In this document: in pieces, positions 37,472 to 49,918 of the stretch
Position numbering within the stretch: the first letter of the stretch is position 1
Layout of the letters: every line of letters starts with the position of its first letter
Source of the DNA: Ailanthus altissimus
Taxonomy: Eukaryota > Streptophyta > Magnoliopsida > Sapindales > Simaroubaceae
DNA length: 64,000 nt
Reading direction: 5' to 3'
Assembly (NCBI GenBank): GCA_946807835.1
Contig: OX327699.1
Coordinates: forward strand, 21,130,014 to 21,194,013
Translations under genes and position numbers: made by a program
The notes under the pieces: generated by a model
Told to the model about the DNA's origin: nothing
The model's database searches: none
Seen by the model: only the letters and a program-made list of their open reading frames with translations

Positions 37472-38535
37472 TTGTTGGTATTTACCTAAGTTTTGATATC
37501 ACTCGGTATTTATTTGAGTTTTGATACCACTTGTTGGTATCTAGTTGAGCTCTAATATTATTTGTTGAAAATAATATAAATATATAAAAAATTTCACAAT
37601 TAATCAATTAAATTAAGATTCTTTTTTTTTCGCCGAGGATCTTACTTTATAAAAAATATTAAACAGTATTAAAAAAAATAAAAAATAATAATAACACAAA
37701 ATTTTATGTGGTTCGATTCAAATTTAGCTTACATCAACGGACTATCAAATACAAAATTTATTATGTAAAAATGGATACAATTACATAGACTTTCATCACT
37801 CTCACTAAATCAAGTCTACTACAAGAGAACACTAACTCAAGATTCATGTGTGTTTCCCACCATCATAATGATAGTTACACTATAAACCTTTAGTCAAATC
37901 CAGATAATTACGTGAGAAAAATAAAAATAAATCTTTTTATTCACACTCTCACATTTTCTTTATCTCTTTCTCGTTGCTCTTTTTTGGTATTTTTAGTGTC
38001 ACAACTATATTACATTTTGGTGTCCCTTTACAAATCTTATTTTCAAAAGAACCTATTTATAAACTTTTACAATGCAAAACATCTTTACCAATTTCAGTGT
38101 CACGACCACCAATTTATTTTTCTTCATATTTAAATCAAATAAATTGACTCAATCACCATCACTTATACATAAAAGTCAAATAAATTGGCTCAACAACCTA
38201 TGTATATGTCAAATAAGTTGTCTCAACTATCACCACTTATACACAAGTCAAATAAATTGACTCAACCACCATCACTTATACATAAAATTCAAATAGATTG
38301 GCTCAACAACCTATGTATATGTAAAATAAGTTGTCTTAACTACCACCACTTATACACAAGTCAAATAAATTGACTCAACCATCATCACTTATGCATAATT
38401 CAAATAACTTGACTCAACCACCACTACTTATGCACAAGCCAAATAAATTGACTCCACCACTCTTATGCATAAATCAAATAAATTGGCTCCATCTAAATGC
38501 ATATTTGTCTTCAATATCAACAATCTCTACCTTAA
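37472..38535 (-). repeat. LTR-like repeat, copy A
   Basis: This block recurs in direct orientation at 39298-40190. Both start with three or four units of about 30 bp, variants of TTGGTATCTACCTGAGCTC followed by TGATACCACT. On the minus strand these read TGGTATCAGAGC, the initiator-tRNA primer-binding motif of many plant LTR retrotransposons. Shared later landmarks are TTTCACAATTAATCAATTAA, GATAGTTACACTATAAACC and CAAATAAATTGACTC. So it looks like an LTR plus the start of its internal region, in minus orientation. No coding remains and no target-site duplication was found. Confidence 0.65.
38137..38500. repeat. Minisatellite inside the LTR-like repeat
   Basis: About ten units of 33-41 bp, each starting CAAATAAATTGACTCAACCA or a close variant, and ending in CACTTATACACAAGT or similar. 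Two unit types alternate in the first half, giving a higher-order repeat of about 112 bp. Copy B (about 39980-40150) holds only about five units. Short chance frames run through it and are not genes. Confidence 0.85.
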
Positions 38536-39297
38536 AGACAAATAAATTAACCTTGTCTTTTACATCTACAATTTCTCGTGAGTAAAATTTTACCATTTTA
38601 ATCCACTTACCAGGATTTCCGCATCCCTTCTACCAATATGCCAAACACATTATTGACATTCTCAATATAAAGAATCATGCTCTATCATCAAAGTATAAAC
38701 ACTATAATTCAACCATTTTAAGAATTTTCTTTTTGGCTCCTGTCGAATAATTTGCTAAAAAATTATAGTGCAACTATCGCGTTTGACTTTTTCGAGAGTT
38801 CTTCGGCCATTGATAATATCACCACACATCTTGCATAAATGTCATACCAATGCTTATGTGCAAACTTATGGATCTGCTAACAGTAATATGTCCTCTCTCA
38901 TGGTAACTAACGATCATGCCATAAGGATGTAAATGTCATTTTTAGAGGAACTCTTAATCACATACTATACTATTAACTTTAGATTTTGAGCTATTAGCTG
39001 AAACCACTCCGCCTTTAGGATAATTTTTCTCAAAGTCTTTCAAAACCTTGTGAAATCCATCTTGAATTAGCATATCATTGACTTGTACTTGCCACAAACC
39101 AAAATTAATTCTCCCGTTAAAATTTTCACCTCAAATTTTACTGTTAAACATTTATGCCTCGTGCTCTTAGCTTTGATGAATTTTTATATGTGTGAATAGT
39201 CCCATATATGTGAATAGTGTGATATATATATAGCATCGTACGCATTCACATTATCACATCAGAAGCTTCAAAATACACCAAATGAACCGCTTGCTTT
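38536..39297. other. Segment between the two LTR-like repeats
   Basis: About 760 bp with no coding capacity. If the flanking repeats are LTRs, this is the internal part of a non-autonomous element, too short for gag-pol. No clear polypurine tract was seen. Confidence 0.45.
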
Positions 39298-40190
39298 GAT
39301 ATCACTTATTAGTATTTACTTGAGCTTTGTTACCACTTGGTATCTACCTGAGCTCTGATACCACTTGTTGGTATCTATCTGAGCTCTAATATCACTTATT
39401 GAGAAAAATACAAGTACACAAGAGATTTCACAATTAATCAATTAAACCGAGATTTCATTTTTCCCAATCAGGATCCACCTTTATAGACAATATCAACTAG
39501 TAAAGAAAAAATAAATAAAAAGAGAATAACAATACAATAATTTACATAGTTCAGTTTAAATCCAACCTAAGTCCATGGGCTATCAAATACAAAATTCACT
39601 ATGTAAAAATTGTTACAATTACATAAACTTTCACTACTCATCCACTAAACTGATCCTACTATAAGAGAATACTAACTCAAGATTCATAATTATTTTTCAC
39701 TATTTTAATGATAGTTACACTATAAACCCTTAGTTAAACATAAATGATTACAAAATAAGAAAAATAAAAATAAATCTTTTATATTTCTTCTCATACTCTC
39801 ATCTTTGCTTTCTCTCTTTCCTGTTGCTCTTTCCTGATATTTTTGGTATCATAATAGTTTTATATTTTGTTGTCTCCTTCAAAATCTCATCTCTAAATAA
39901 ACTTATTTATAAGCTTTTACAATGCAAAAAGACTTTGCCAATTTCGGTGCCACATGCATCAATTTATTTTCTTCATGTTTAAGTCAAATAAATTGACTTA
40001 ACTACCACTACTTATGTACAAGATAAATAAATTGGCTCAACAACCTCTGCATAAGTCAAATATGTTAGTTCAACCACTACCACCACTTATGCACAAATTA
40101 AATAAATTGACTTCACCACTCTTATATATAAATCAAATTAATTGGTTCCACCTAAATGAATATTTGCCTCCTATACTAACAATGCTTACT
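39298..40190 (-). repeat. LTR-like repeat, copy B
   Basis: Second copy of the block at 37472-38535, offset about 1830 bp. Its tandem head contains GAGCTCTGATACCACTTGTT near 39353, the best match to the complement of the primer-binding motif. Divergence between the copies is substantial, so the insertion or duplication is old. Confidence 0.65.
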
Positions 40191-43100
40191 TGTTTAAATT
40201 ATTAATTGTCTCATTTTTAACTAAATTTCATTTTTTTTTAAAGGTGGGGGCTTGGATAGATTTTTATTAAGGTCTCGAAAAGCTACTTAATATCGGGACC
40301 TTTAGTCGTTTTTACTTGGTTTTGATCTTTCGCATGAAGTAGAATATAAGACATGAGCCAAATTATTTTATAGCAAATCAAAGCAAAGAGTTGGAAGATA
40401 AAGACTTTACAACTCTTGTGTTTATTTGTTTCAAGAAATAGAAGTGGTCCTTGGCATGAAATAGATTGATTTAACACCAAATAACATACGAATTAATTTG
40501 ACTATATATAAATATTTGTATTTTTTTTTATATTAATGTATTCAAGCTGAAATATAGATTGAAATATCAACTAACTTCACTTTTATCTCTAAAGAAATTA
40601 ATAATAAAGAAAGTTAAATTCTTAAAAGTTTTCCATTGTCTTTATGCATTTCCAGTTTCATTCAGTAAGCAATCTTTTTCTTTCCACCTCTTTAAGTAAC
40701 CTATCACTAAAGTTCAAAAAACGTAAACTAAACCATGCATCGTGAAAAATCACAATGTAATTAAAAAGTCTCTAATCCAAGCATTAATTTATTGTAAACT
40801 AATCAACATCACCCATTTACAGAATACTTTTCATGAAGTTCCTTATATCAAAAATGGTAAAAAACAAAAAACAAAAACAAAAATGTAAGAAGGAAAATAG
40901 AAGAAGAAGCTTCTAGCAGATCATATACACTTGGACTAATAGAAAGAAAAGAAATAATAAAGATTGCAAAGTCTGAAGCTCTTGTTAGGAATTGATTCTT
41001 AATAAACGCGTATTTTCAAAGGATTTTGATTAGATTGTTGAAGAATATTTTATTCGAAAGTCTAACGAAAAGCAGTACAAAAGAGTAAGATCAGAAATTT
41101 TGTTAGGACAAGAAGTCCTGTCTATGACTTTGAGATTATTGTTTGTTTATATTAGTCTGTCCGAATCTAATTTGGTACCCTTTTTATTTCTTCGCTCTTA
41201 TATTAAATAAAATAAAATTCTCGGATAAATTTCGCATACGTACCAACTTCTGACTATGACTTTTGATTTTTTAATTTTCATTCAACAAGATTGATTAGAC
41301 ATGTAATAATAAATATGATGTATAAAATAATTATTTTAGTCTTTTAGGTAAAAGTTTGTAAATTAGTTGCTTTCTTCATTTTTTTTTAAACGTTAAATAA
41401 ATACAAATTTTTTTAAAAATATATATATATTTTTAAAATTTTAAGAGCGAAATGTGTATAAATATATATAATAGTATGAGAAATCGGTGAAAAAAAAAAG
41501 GATTTATAAGGGAATTTAATACTGTCACTTCACGAGTTGGTATAAATTATTTTTTATGGTAATTTTAATTTTAATTATACTGTTATGTATTGACAATGTT
41601 TTTTTTTTTTTTTTTTTTTTGATAATATGTATTGACAATGTTAATAGGCAGATTTATTATAAAAGAAGGCATATCCTTTTAAGAAGGAAAAAAAAAAAAA
41701 AAGCACTAAACTCGGAAAGAGAGCAAGATATGAGAAGTTCGCGCGTACGTATAAGATGCTGTTGTTGCCACAGTAGGACCAGCGATAGACTTTTCCAATC
41801 ATGTGCCGTACATGCCTCATTCCTCATAGATGCATGCCACGTGTCCTTCAGGAAACACGCGTCAGCTTTATCTCTCCGGTGGGTTTCATTCTATTTCTAC
41901 CGACACTCAAAACAGTTGTAATACTTTTTTCTTTTAATACGAAAACAGTAGTAAAATGAAATAGTATTAAAAGTATTTAGAAATTCTTACAGGTTGTCAT
42001 CATTTTGAAAGGTGCCCTAGTTGACAAGTAGTAGTTACAGAGATAGTTCAATATTAATGTGAACATTCTGTATTTAAATTCTTCTTAATTTTTTTTTATA
42101 AAAAACTTACGAATCAATATAGGTTGAACTGTCAGAACATAATTAATCAGATGTGGCTTTTTTTTTCAAGGTAATTATCATGAGAACTAGCTGTCATCGA
42201 TAATTTAATAACTTTAGAATGATCAGAGCTTGAATTTGGCAGCAAATTATTTTAATGACTGTTTTCAACTTGGCATCTTTTCTTGTTTAAGATAAAACGG
42301 CAGCTGTCATAAACATTTTGAAATTACACAAAACATAACAAAATCATTTCATCATTTTTTTTATAAAAAAAACTGGCATTCTTTGTTTGTTTGTCTTTCC
42401 TTTTAAGCGAATTTTGCATAAAAATGAAAGCATATATAGTGAGAAATTATAATTTGCTCTGCTGTGAAATTCATCATTAGAATCAGGAGAAGAAATTATA
42501 AAACAAGGGCACATGGTAGGGTTGATTGAGCCTCTAATTACATTGAATGTTAACCAGATTCAACCCAGCAATGAAAGCTGCAAAATATTGAAAATAAGCG
42601 TGTTTTGTCTCCAATAATGTTAGTGGGTATCTATTAATTAATTTAATGGCAAGTCCCAGACTTTTTATTTGTTTTGGTTAAAGAGTCTAATCAGCTGGCA
42701 TTGGCAAAATGTCTTTCCAGCTACTATTCTTACGTAAAGCCAAACGCAGCCCAAAAACAAATGCAATAAAAGAGACATATAATAATTATAATTATATTAG
42801 TTGAGTTGAATGCAAAGAATATTCACATGAAAATGAACCACCTACCTATGAGCTATCAGCTATGGATTTGCTTCTTCAATCTTAATTCGATTATTAATTT
42901 TTTTTTTTTCAGAAATGGAAAATGAATATGCAAAAAGGGAAGATATTATTTACAAAACATTTTTGTTATAATTTTAACGGAGTACAGAAGATTCATGATA
43001 CAATTATCATACAATTCGAGAGACAAATTCATGAATCCATTTTTCCTCTTCTGGATTTTGCTCCTTATTTGTTACACATTTTTATAGTAATGATATTCAA

Positions 43101-43269
43101 TTAACAATTGTATATTATACCTGTATAATCTACAATATAACAGACACCTCATCCTCTTCATCATGGATGGATCGTCAAGTAGGAATAAAACTAAAACTCT
43201 GACGAATCAATGAGAGCTTTCACGTTGATATATCCCCAGATCTCTCACTCTGATGTTGCATTAATTCTC
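40191..43269. other. Intergenic, 3' side of GATL1
   Basis: No gene. A 17-bp direct repeat (TATGTATTGACAATGTT at 41584-41600 and 41626-41642) flanks a run of about 20 T. A GC-richer patch at 41700-41900 includes CCACGTGTCC and ACGCGT and looks like an orphan promoter. The frame there is low-complexity. From about 42535 the sequence is duplicated at 53550 onward. Confidence 0.5.
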
Positions 43270-44382
43270 TCAAGAATCCAAAGAGAATGGGGTTTGCAAG
43301 AGATCATAAGGAGCCCAGAGAGCGTCCAAAGGGCACGGCCGGTTTGCATCGAGCCTAGCCCAGGGCTTGCCTTTCCCACTCCAATGCAAAAGACTAACAG
43401 GACCCGGATGCAAATCCCTACATAGACCTCTGAAATTATCTCCACCAAGCCCATGCTGATTCCACCTGTGATCAACTGGGACCATATTGCCGGCAAAAAC
43501 CAGCAAGAATGGTGGCAATGAACCCAGCTCGTATATTCTCGTTCTCTTTTGAAGCTCCATCCATTCTTCAATCTTTGTGGTGTAATCACCTTCTCTCCAC
43601 AGATCAAGATCGATCACCATGACGCCAGTGTTGAAGTAACAAGGTTTTCGGTTTGCAAATGTTAGCGATAGTGCTGGATTTGACCAAAACTTTGGCGTGA
43701 AATATGAAGTAAAATTAGCGTTACAGTATTCTGGAGCAGCTAACACTGAGCTGTTGCCAAGATCAGTAGCTGCGAGTTTTGCAATATCATCGACGAGGAC
43801 TAAATCCGAGTCCAGGTAAACGATACGTCGTACGCATAAGGGTAAAAGATTTGCCAAGTAACTGCGAGCGTAGTTTAGAGGGCAGTCCAGAGCTGAACGG
43901 ATTGACGTGGAAATGAGTCCCGAGACTGATGAATCGTCAAAGGTGTAAACCCGGAATTTTAAATAAGGGAAAGAGGAGGAGATGGTGGCGCGTAGAATTG
44001 ACGCGTTGGCAGAGGCTGAGGCGACGAAATGGAAGGCAATGTTTTGAGGGCAGGAGGAGTGTTGAAGAACAGAGAGGACGGCTGCCATGGAGCCACGGAT
44101 GTAGGCGGTGTCAAGGGTCATTGCCACGTGGACGGCATGATCGGAACAGAAAATGTATTCTTCGTCGTCATCCTTGTATGATGATGATGGGTCGGTGTCA
44201 TCATCCACATCATTGAGGGAAGGGCAATCTGGTGAGTTGTAGAATTGCGGCGCTTCTTTGAACTTTTGAGTGACGGTGGCATTGGCGATGGCTAAAGAGA
44301 AGAAGAAGGCGAAAATAAGAGTGAGTAATAGAATGAAGAGAGGAGGAGAGATTAGAGGAGATTTTGATGATTTAGGAGGCAT
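43270..44382 (-). CDS. GATL1: Galacturonosyltransferase-like protein, PARVUS/GATL1 type (GT8)
   Basis: A Golgi or ER family-8 glycosyltransferase. In Arabidopsis GATL1 (PARVUS, GLZ1) is needed to make glucuronoxylan, probably its reducing-end tetrasaccharide, in secondary walls. The intronless frame gives 370 residues. A hydrophobic signal anchor covers about 12-33 and an acidic, variable stem about 55-76. The catalytic domain carries the metal-binding DSD (191-193, in [11 protein letters not shown]), [13 protein letters not shown], and the C-terminal HWSGKGKPW (333-341). The tail [13 protein letters not shown] and [12 protein letters not shown] match what I recall of GATL1. The position beside PPR and RING genes supports this over GATL2. 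The start is the first ATG and gives the expected short cytosolic segment. Confidence 0.93.
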   Translation of the reverse strand: MPPKSSKSPLISPPLFILLLTLIFAFFFSLAIANATVTQKFKEAPQFYNSPDCPSLNDVDDDTDPSSSYKDDDEEYIFCSDHAVHVAMTLDTAYIRGSMAAVLSVLQHSSCPQNIAFHFVASASANASILRATISSSFPYLKFRVYTFDDSSVSGLISTSIRSALDCPLNYARSYLANLLPLCVRRIVYLDSDLVLVDDIAKLAATDLGNSSVLAAPEYCNANFTSYFTPKFWSNPALSLTFANRKPCYFNTGVMVIDLDLWREGDYTTKIEEWMELQKRTRIYELGSLPPFLLVFAGNMVPVDHRWNQHGLGGDNFRGLCRDLHPGPVSLLHWSGKGKPWARLDANRPCPLDALWAPYDLLQTPFSLDS

Positions 44383-45046
44383 AGTGGTTAGTGGGTGTCA
44401 ATAATTTTTGAAATAAATTGTGAGAGATGTTGTTGGGTTTTATCGAGAAAGTTTTTGAGGTTTGAAAGTTAGAGACACGGTTTTGATTTTAAAATTTAGA
44501 AGGGTGGCTGGGCAGCAGAGCCCTAGAGAGGGAGCTTCCTCAAGAATTTTTCCCAAACATTCACATTTGGTTATGGGTCTTTGGAAGGTCCTACATCTCT
44601 GTCTATATTCCTTCATAAGTAATTATATGAACATATGTTTTAAAAATTCATTTACTCGAAAGTTCAGAGCCGGCTCTCTCATTCATGGTTAATTGTAAGC
44701 GAAAGGCAAAAGGGCCTTTGAGGTAAATAGCGACATTTTAAGGTTGTATCATTTTCTCGAAATTATTAAAGCAATGATGAAAATTATTTGTCAAAAATGG
44801 AGAATATATATATATATATATACAGAAAATTGCCATTTAGTTCTTATGTTTTTATTTAATTAGTCATTAGGTTCCTAATATTTAAAAAATTACCAATTGT
44901 ATTTTTTAAAAACAAAAATAATCATGTTTCAAGAATGAAAATGATAATAAAAAATATATATTTTTATAATGAAAATAGTAACAAAAATACTTTTAAAACA
45001 CGTAATAAATAATTTTTGAAATATTAAAAAACAAGTAATTCAACCA

Positions 45047-45081
<35 letters not shown>

Positions 45082-45659
45082 TGTTTAAATGTCAATTTCT
45101 GTATATAAAGTGGAAAATACAACATACAATGAGATGGTGCATGAAAACGAGGGTTGCTTCTTTATGACGAAGAAAAGTAAGACAATGAAATGTTCTATGC
45201 TGGCCTTGTCATGTTGGGTACAACCCTCCCTCTACATACACGCAGTACATATTGTAACAAATTAAACAATTTAGAAAAGAAAAAAAAAAGTGTTATGTTG
45301 TTTTGAAAAATAAATATAAATATACTTGAGATTGAAATATAGCATATATTGGTGATGCTTCATGATCGTGTAACAATTTTTCTTTTTATATATGTTGAAC
45401 TATCGCTCTCGGAGAAAACCATGCTTGAGCAACCATGTAATTATGCTTTATGACCAAGTCTGCTCTCATGCACATATATAATTAAATACCTAAGAAGTTT
45501 TTGATTTTATAGATGCCACAAGATCAATTGGGAATTGGCTAAAAGCAAGTTAAAATGCTTTGCCCTCTGTTAAATGGCAATATGGCTCATAAAAGTATAC
45601 GTAATCTACACGTTTGGATTTGGACATGCACGTGCCTGAGATCCTTGAGTGGCATTTGT

Positions 45660-45770
45660 TATCATTTTTTTTTAATATGAGAGATGGGAGATTCGAACAC
45701 AGAATCTCCATTTTAATGAAGTACATGCATTACAAGCATTTTAGCATTGATAATATGCTGCATTGTGTGT
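45660..45770 (-). mobile_element. SINE-like fragment
   Basis: On the minus strand there is a B-box-like GTGTTCGAATCTCC (about 45703-45690), an A-box-like stretch upstream, and then an A-run at 45675-45666. No target-site duplication could be seen, so the call is weaker than for the element at 14.5 kb. It does not fold as a tRNA gene. Confidence 0.4.
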
Positions 45771-47059
45771 TTTCAAGTCACAATTGCTAATCACCGATCT
45801 AAGTCAACCCATATAGCGAAAAGCTATTGGAAAGAAAGATACCAATCTCGGAGAGACGAGGAGCCTTGTTTTTGTTCTTCACTAATATCATATATTTGTT
45901 GATTAACTAATATATATATACACCCGTATATGTATGTATGACAAACAAAAATCTTGCTAGTAATGGACAAAATGCAATATCAACATCAACGTCATAACAT
46001 AGATTATATGAGATTGATTTGACTACAATCTGTGAAGCATAAGATGTAAGACATTGCTAAGAATAATCCCATTCTCAAGATAATATCAAACTCCATCCTT
46101 CTTCCATTTTGGCTAAACAACTACCTCCTCCACATGTGACTGGTAACTTGCCATAAAAAAATTAAGTTACTAGTATACTTGACTTACATAAACAAAGTTA
46201 CCAATTACTTGTCTTGCATGGCCTATATTAAATCGTTAAATGTACAGGTACTTTTGTGACACGTTTATATATGTATATATATAAAAATAAGTAGTCCATG
46301 CATGGATAATATAACAGTGCAAGAAGGCAAGTTTTTGAAAGTCTTTCTGTGATCGACCCATGACTGTCATAATTCCCAGCAGCAGTGGTCAGAAGAGAGG
46401 AGATGTATGTAGAAAGCAAACAATAAGGGCATGCAAATTGCAATGAAAGAACACACCCAGGTACAGTGTCAACAACCAGAACTCATTGCAACTCATGGAA
46501 CTGGGTATGGGTAACACAATCTACATAATACAAAATATACGACAAGTGAGAGAGATGATGAGATCTTTTATTAGTAATGCAATGATATTAATGAATAAAG
46601 TTGACAGTTTACACAGTCACCGACACCTGACCCACGACCCAACGTGCGTGGGTCACGATGACTGATAAGTGCCCCAAAAGTCAAGCTACATGTGCTCCTT
46701 CTTACAAGTACATACACGTCGGTGCTCGGTACAAATTCATCTTAGAAATGTTTTAAATCCCAATTTTAGACTTCGCAAATTTAACGCGTGGAACGCCTTT
46801 CTAGACTTTCTTTCACTTGCAAAGAACCTTCAACAAATTCCTCTCTCCTTTTAATTTCATAATTTTGCTCCCGAGTCAGTTCTACGATTGAATTATAAAA
46901 CTTAATACAAATAATAACATTTTTAAAATTTAAAATTTTAAAATTCAAATTCAAATTAATAAAATTAATTATAAGAGTTATAAATTTAAATATAAATATA
47001 AATTATACTTTAATATTAAATATACAAAATATGTAAATAATGTTAAATTATTAATATCT

Positions 47060-47180
47060 TAATTTTTATCTACCACTATATAAAAAGTGTTAATGCTCTT
47101 TAGAGAAAGTGTGTGAAAAAAATATGACTTTGATATTGTGTGAGAATGAAGAGAGAAGAGAAAATAAAAGTATTTTATAT
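47060..47180 (-). repeat. Dispersed repeat, copy 2
   Basis: The reverse complement matches 9640-9800, including a TTTTCTCTTCT stretch, CTCTAAAGAGCATTAACAC and TTTTTATATAGTGGTAGATA. It lies in non-coding, AT-rich DNA. Confidence 0.55.
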
Positions 47181-48125
47181 ATATTTTGTCTTAAACATGT
47201 TTCTTTATGCTCAATACCAAATTATATATATATTTTTTTATATTTTATTTTATTTTATTTTTGTTGATAAATTCTATATTATAAATATTCCACCATTTAC
47301 ATATATTCTAATATATGGTTGAATAATATTTAAAATAAATATACCGAGACTCTCAAGTATCATGCTTTATATTAATGTAATAGTAAGTCCTTTATCAGCC
47401 TTCACATTATTGGGTTATTTTAGGTTTTTCATGCTTCTCATGACAATAACTTCTAATTGCAATATATCAGTATTTTTAAGTGTAAGCATTCTCTTGCAAG
47501 CAACCCAACCCTCCCCCAGTCTAACCCAAGTTTATAGAATTAATGTGATAGTTGGAGCTAACTTGGGCATTCAACATTTGACTCCATGATTCGAAAAAAA
47601 ATCTTTTTATGTGTAAAAGAAAAGGGCCATCACTTTGACAATGAAGACAAAGGTGCTCGATTTGGGTGAAAAAGTTGAAGGCTCGAGCTTGATCCAAAAA
47701 CGAGTCAAGCAAGATGCAACACTGTTTAAAAGGCCCGGTAGATTTGAATCAAGATAAGAGTTTTAAGAGAGTTAAGTGGTAAATACTTGCATTCGCATTT
47801 GAATTATAGCAGGTCAGAAATCACAACTCCAGATTACAAGAAAGAAACAAAAAACTGCCAAGCGACAACAGGTGCACAAATCAACAGCTTACAAGAATAC
47901 ACCGATCCCCAACTCTCCGTCCAGCAACCCATGTGCTTAAAAAGTCGAGAATAACTGGAATTCGGGGGCCACAATCTTAACAGTTACCTAATCAGAAGTA
48001 CAGAAGCAACAAAGCCATTTCAGGACCAGGACCACATGTTGTACAACCAAGAAAAAAAACAAAAGCAAGAGTTTCATTCTCAAAAGCATCTTAACCAGAA
48101 CCAACCTAGTTATAATTGCTTCTAT

Positions 48126-48385
48126 CTAGGACCTAACCGTCTCTGTTGGAGGGGCAAATCTGAAATGATATCAAGGTCAAAACGAACCAGAGACTTCTCA
48201 ATGATTCTGGATCAACTGATACTCGTTTCTGGTTGGGTCCAAGGACTAGAGCGCAACAGCAAAGGCACACAGCCAAAGTTGTCCCGATGGACGCTAACAA
48301 ATAAAGCATGAATGAAGTTGGTGAGAGGATGAATAAGCTGATCAGATTATCTAATGTAGACCAGACGGGTCCTCTAACAACTAAG
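48126..48385 (-). other. Hydrophobic open frame, possible relic exon
   Basis: One minus-strand frame of about 85 codons reads through 48385-48126. It includes MLYLLASIGTTLAVCLCCCA (Met near 48311), LVLGPNQKRVSVDPESLRSL and LWFVLTLISFQ. The cysteine-rich membrane-like segment followed by a polar stretch is unlike random AT-rich DNA. An acceptor-like TTGTTAG precedes it. I do not recognise a family and no partner exon was found. Confidence 0.22.
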
Positions 48386-49918
48386 TTTCATTTACTAAGA
48401 GTTGTTGCATAATACAATAATAAGGCCACAGTCTATATACCTTTTTGGTCAGAAATGTAAATCAAAAGACGCCGAGCACATTTCTTTGCAAATATGTTAT
48501 GTACGTTTTTCTCCATCCTACTTTATAAAAATGATCAAGAAAGACGGCACGCTAGCTTCTGGATCATGTGTTTGATCTCTCCAGTCTCTTGTCTACGTAC
48601 TCCTTAAGTCTCTCACCCCCTAGTTTATCATGATCTGAATTCAGAAGAGGTGTCTCATTTTAACCCCGTCATCCATTCAATTCCACCACCAAACACAACA
48701 ATTATTGCGCATTCTATGAATACTGGGAATTCTTATGAACTTTAATCACATAAATGCAATAAGCAGACCATGAAAAAGAAAGTATGACCATCCATAACTC
48801 AATTAATGAAAAAGAATATCAAATCAAAAACTGCCCAAACCACCACAACTCAATTATAAAAATCACTCACTCAATTACTCGAAGCAAAAAGACTGCACAC
48901 TCTTTCAAAACCAGTCACACATGATGGTCCATGAAATCCTGAACCTGGTTAGTAACTAGCCAACAGACAGGTTGAGCACCATCGATGACACAATAGAATT
49001 ATAACTCACAGGATGCACCCATGAAAACATTGATACACTTGCCATTCTCCATAAAAAATGCATATATTGGAATAGTCCAAAACTCCTGTAACTCTTTTGG
49101 ATTTTAGGCTTGTAAACCCTTCATCAGTAAGACAAGGGTATTAAGCAGAAAAAAAAAAGCTGGTTTTGTCATACATGGAGTTATAAAACTTCACTACTGC
49201 CCCAATTCATTGACAGGACAAGGATATTACGCAGAAAAAGAGGTGGTTTTATCATATGTTGTGTCTTCAGGACTGGATTAAAGATGAACCACTGACCACT
49301 TACTATTTTGCCACAACAAACTTTTCACTGTAACTTAACAAATAAACTACTACTTTATGAACTTTCGTGTAGATCAAACAAATTTACCAAAATCATTTTT
49401 CACTCCTTCATAAATTGCATAACTTAGTGCAGAAACAATTTTCCAAGAGTGGATCTGAGCACCAGACACTATTATGCTCCTGCATTTTGTTTCCACCAAA
49501 TTTGGCTAAAGAAAATGATAAAAACCCATGCTACCAAAACAATACGTTTTTGTCAGAGAACAGAATATTAGCACACTACTAATGGATAAAACTCAATGCT
49601 ATATAACGTCGAAAGGAAAATAGGTTTACTAAACTGCATGCTGCCGCTATAAGATATCTGGCATTATTATAATGATCCATTCTTGCCATATGTCAGGAGA
49701 GATTATCGGATCTTGTAAAAGAAAATTTGATTCGACTTCATTCTACATGCTGATCACAACCATTAAAAAACAAAGTGGTCTAGAACTGTAATATAAACAA
49801 TTTGTCAGTCACCAAAGAAAAAAGGAACAAAAGTTAAGAGACGAACTAACAGATTTACAGACGCACAAGATTGGCATGCCTAACATCCCGCTAGCAGTTT
49901 AGGCTAAATTGCAGAAGT

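Larger units (their letters stand above)
44383..49918. other. Spacer between GATL1 and RING genes
   Basis: The first 300-500 bp should be the GATL1 promoter. TA microsatellites lie at 44803-44822 and 45049-45077. A SINE-like unit (45660-45770), an inverted dispersed repeat (47060-47180) and a hydrophobic frame (48126-48385) are listed separately. From about 49125 onward the sequence is conserved in the duplicated copy and is likely the 3' flank and 3' UTR of the RING gene. Confidence 0.5.

Noticed and set aside
41556..41921. 121-codon frame with poly-Phe and poly-Lys
   Set aside because: Built on homopolymer T and A runs and microsatellite-like sequence.
43929..44216. Plus-strand Arg-rich frame inside GATL1
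   Set aside because: Antisense shadow of the GATL1 coding sequence.
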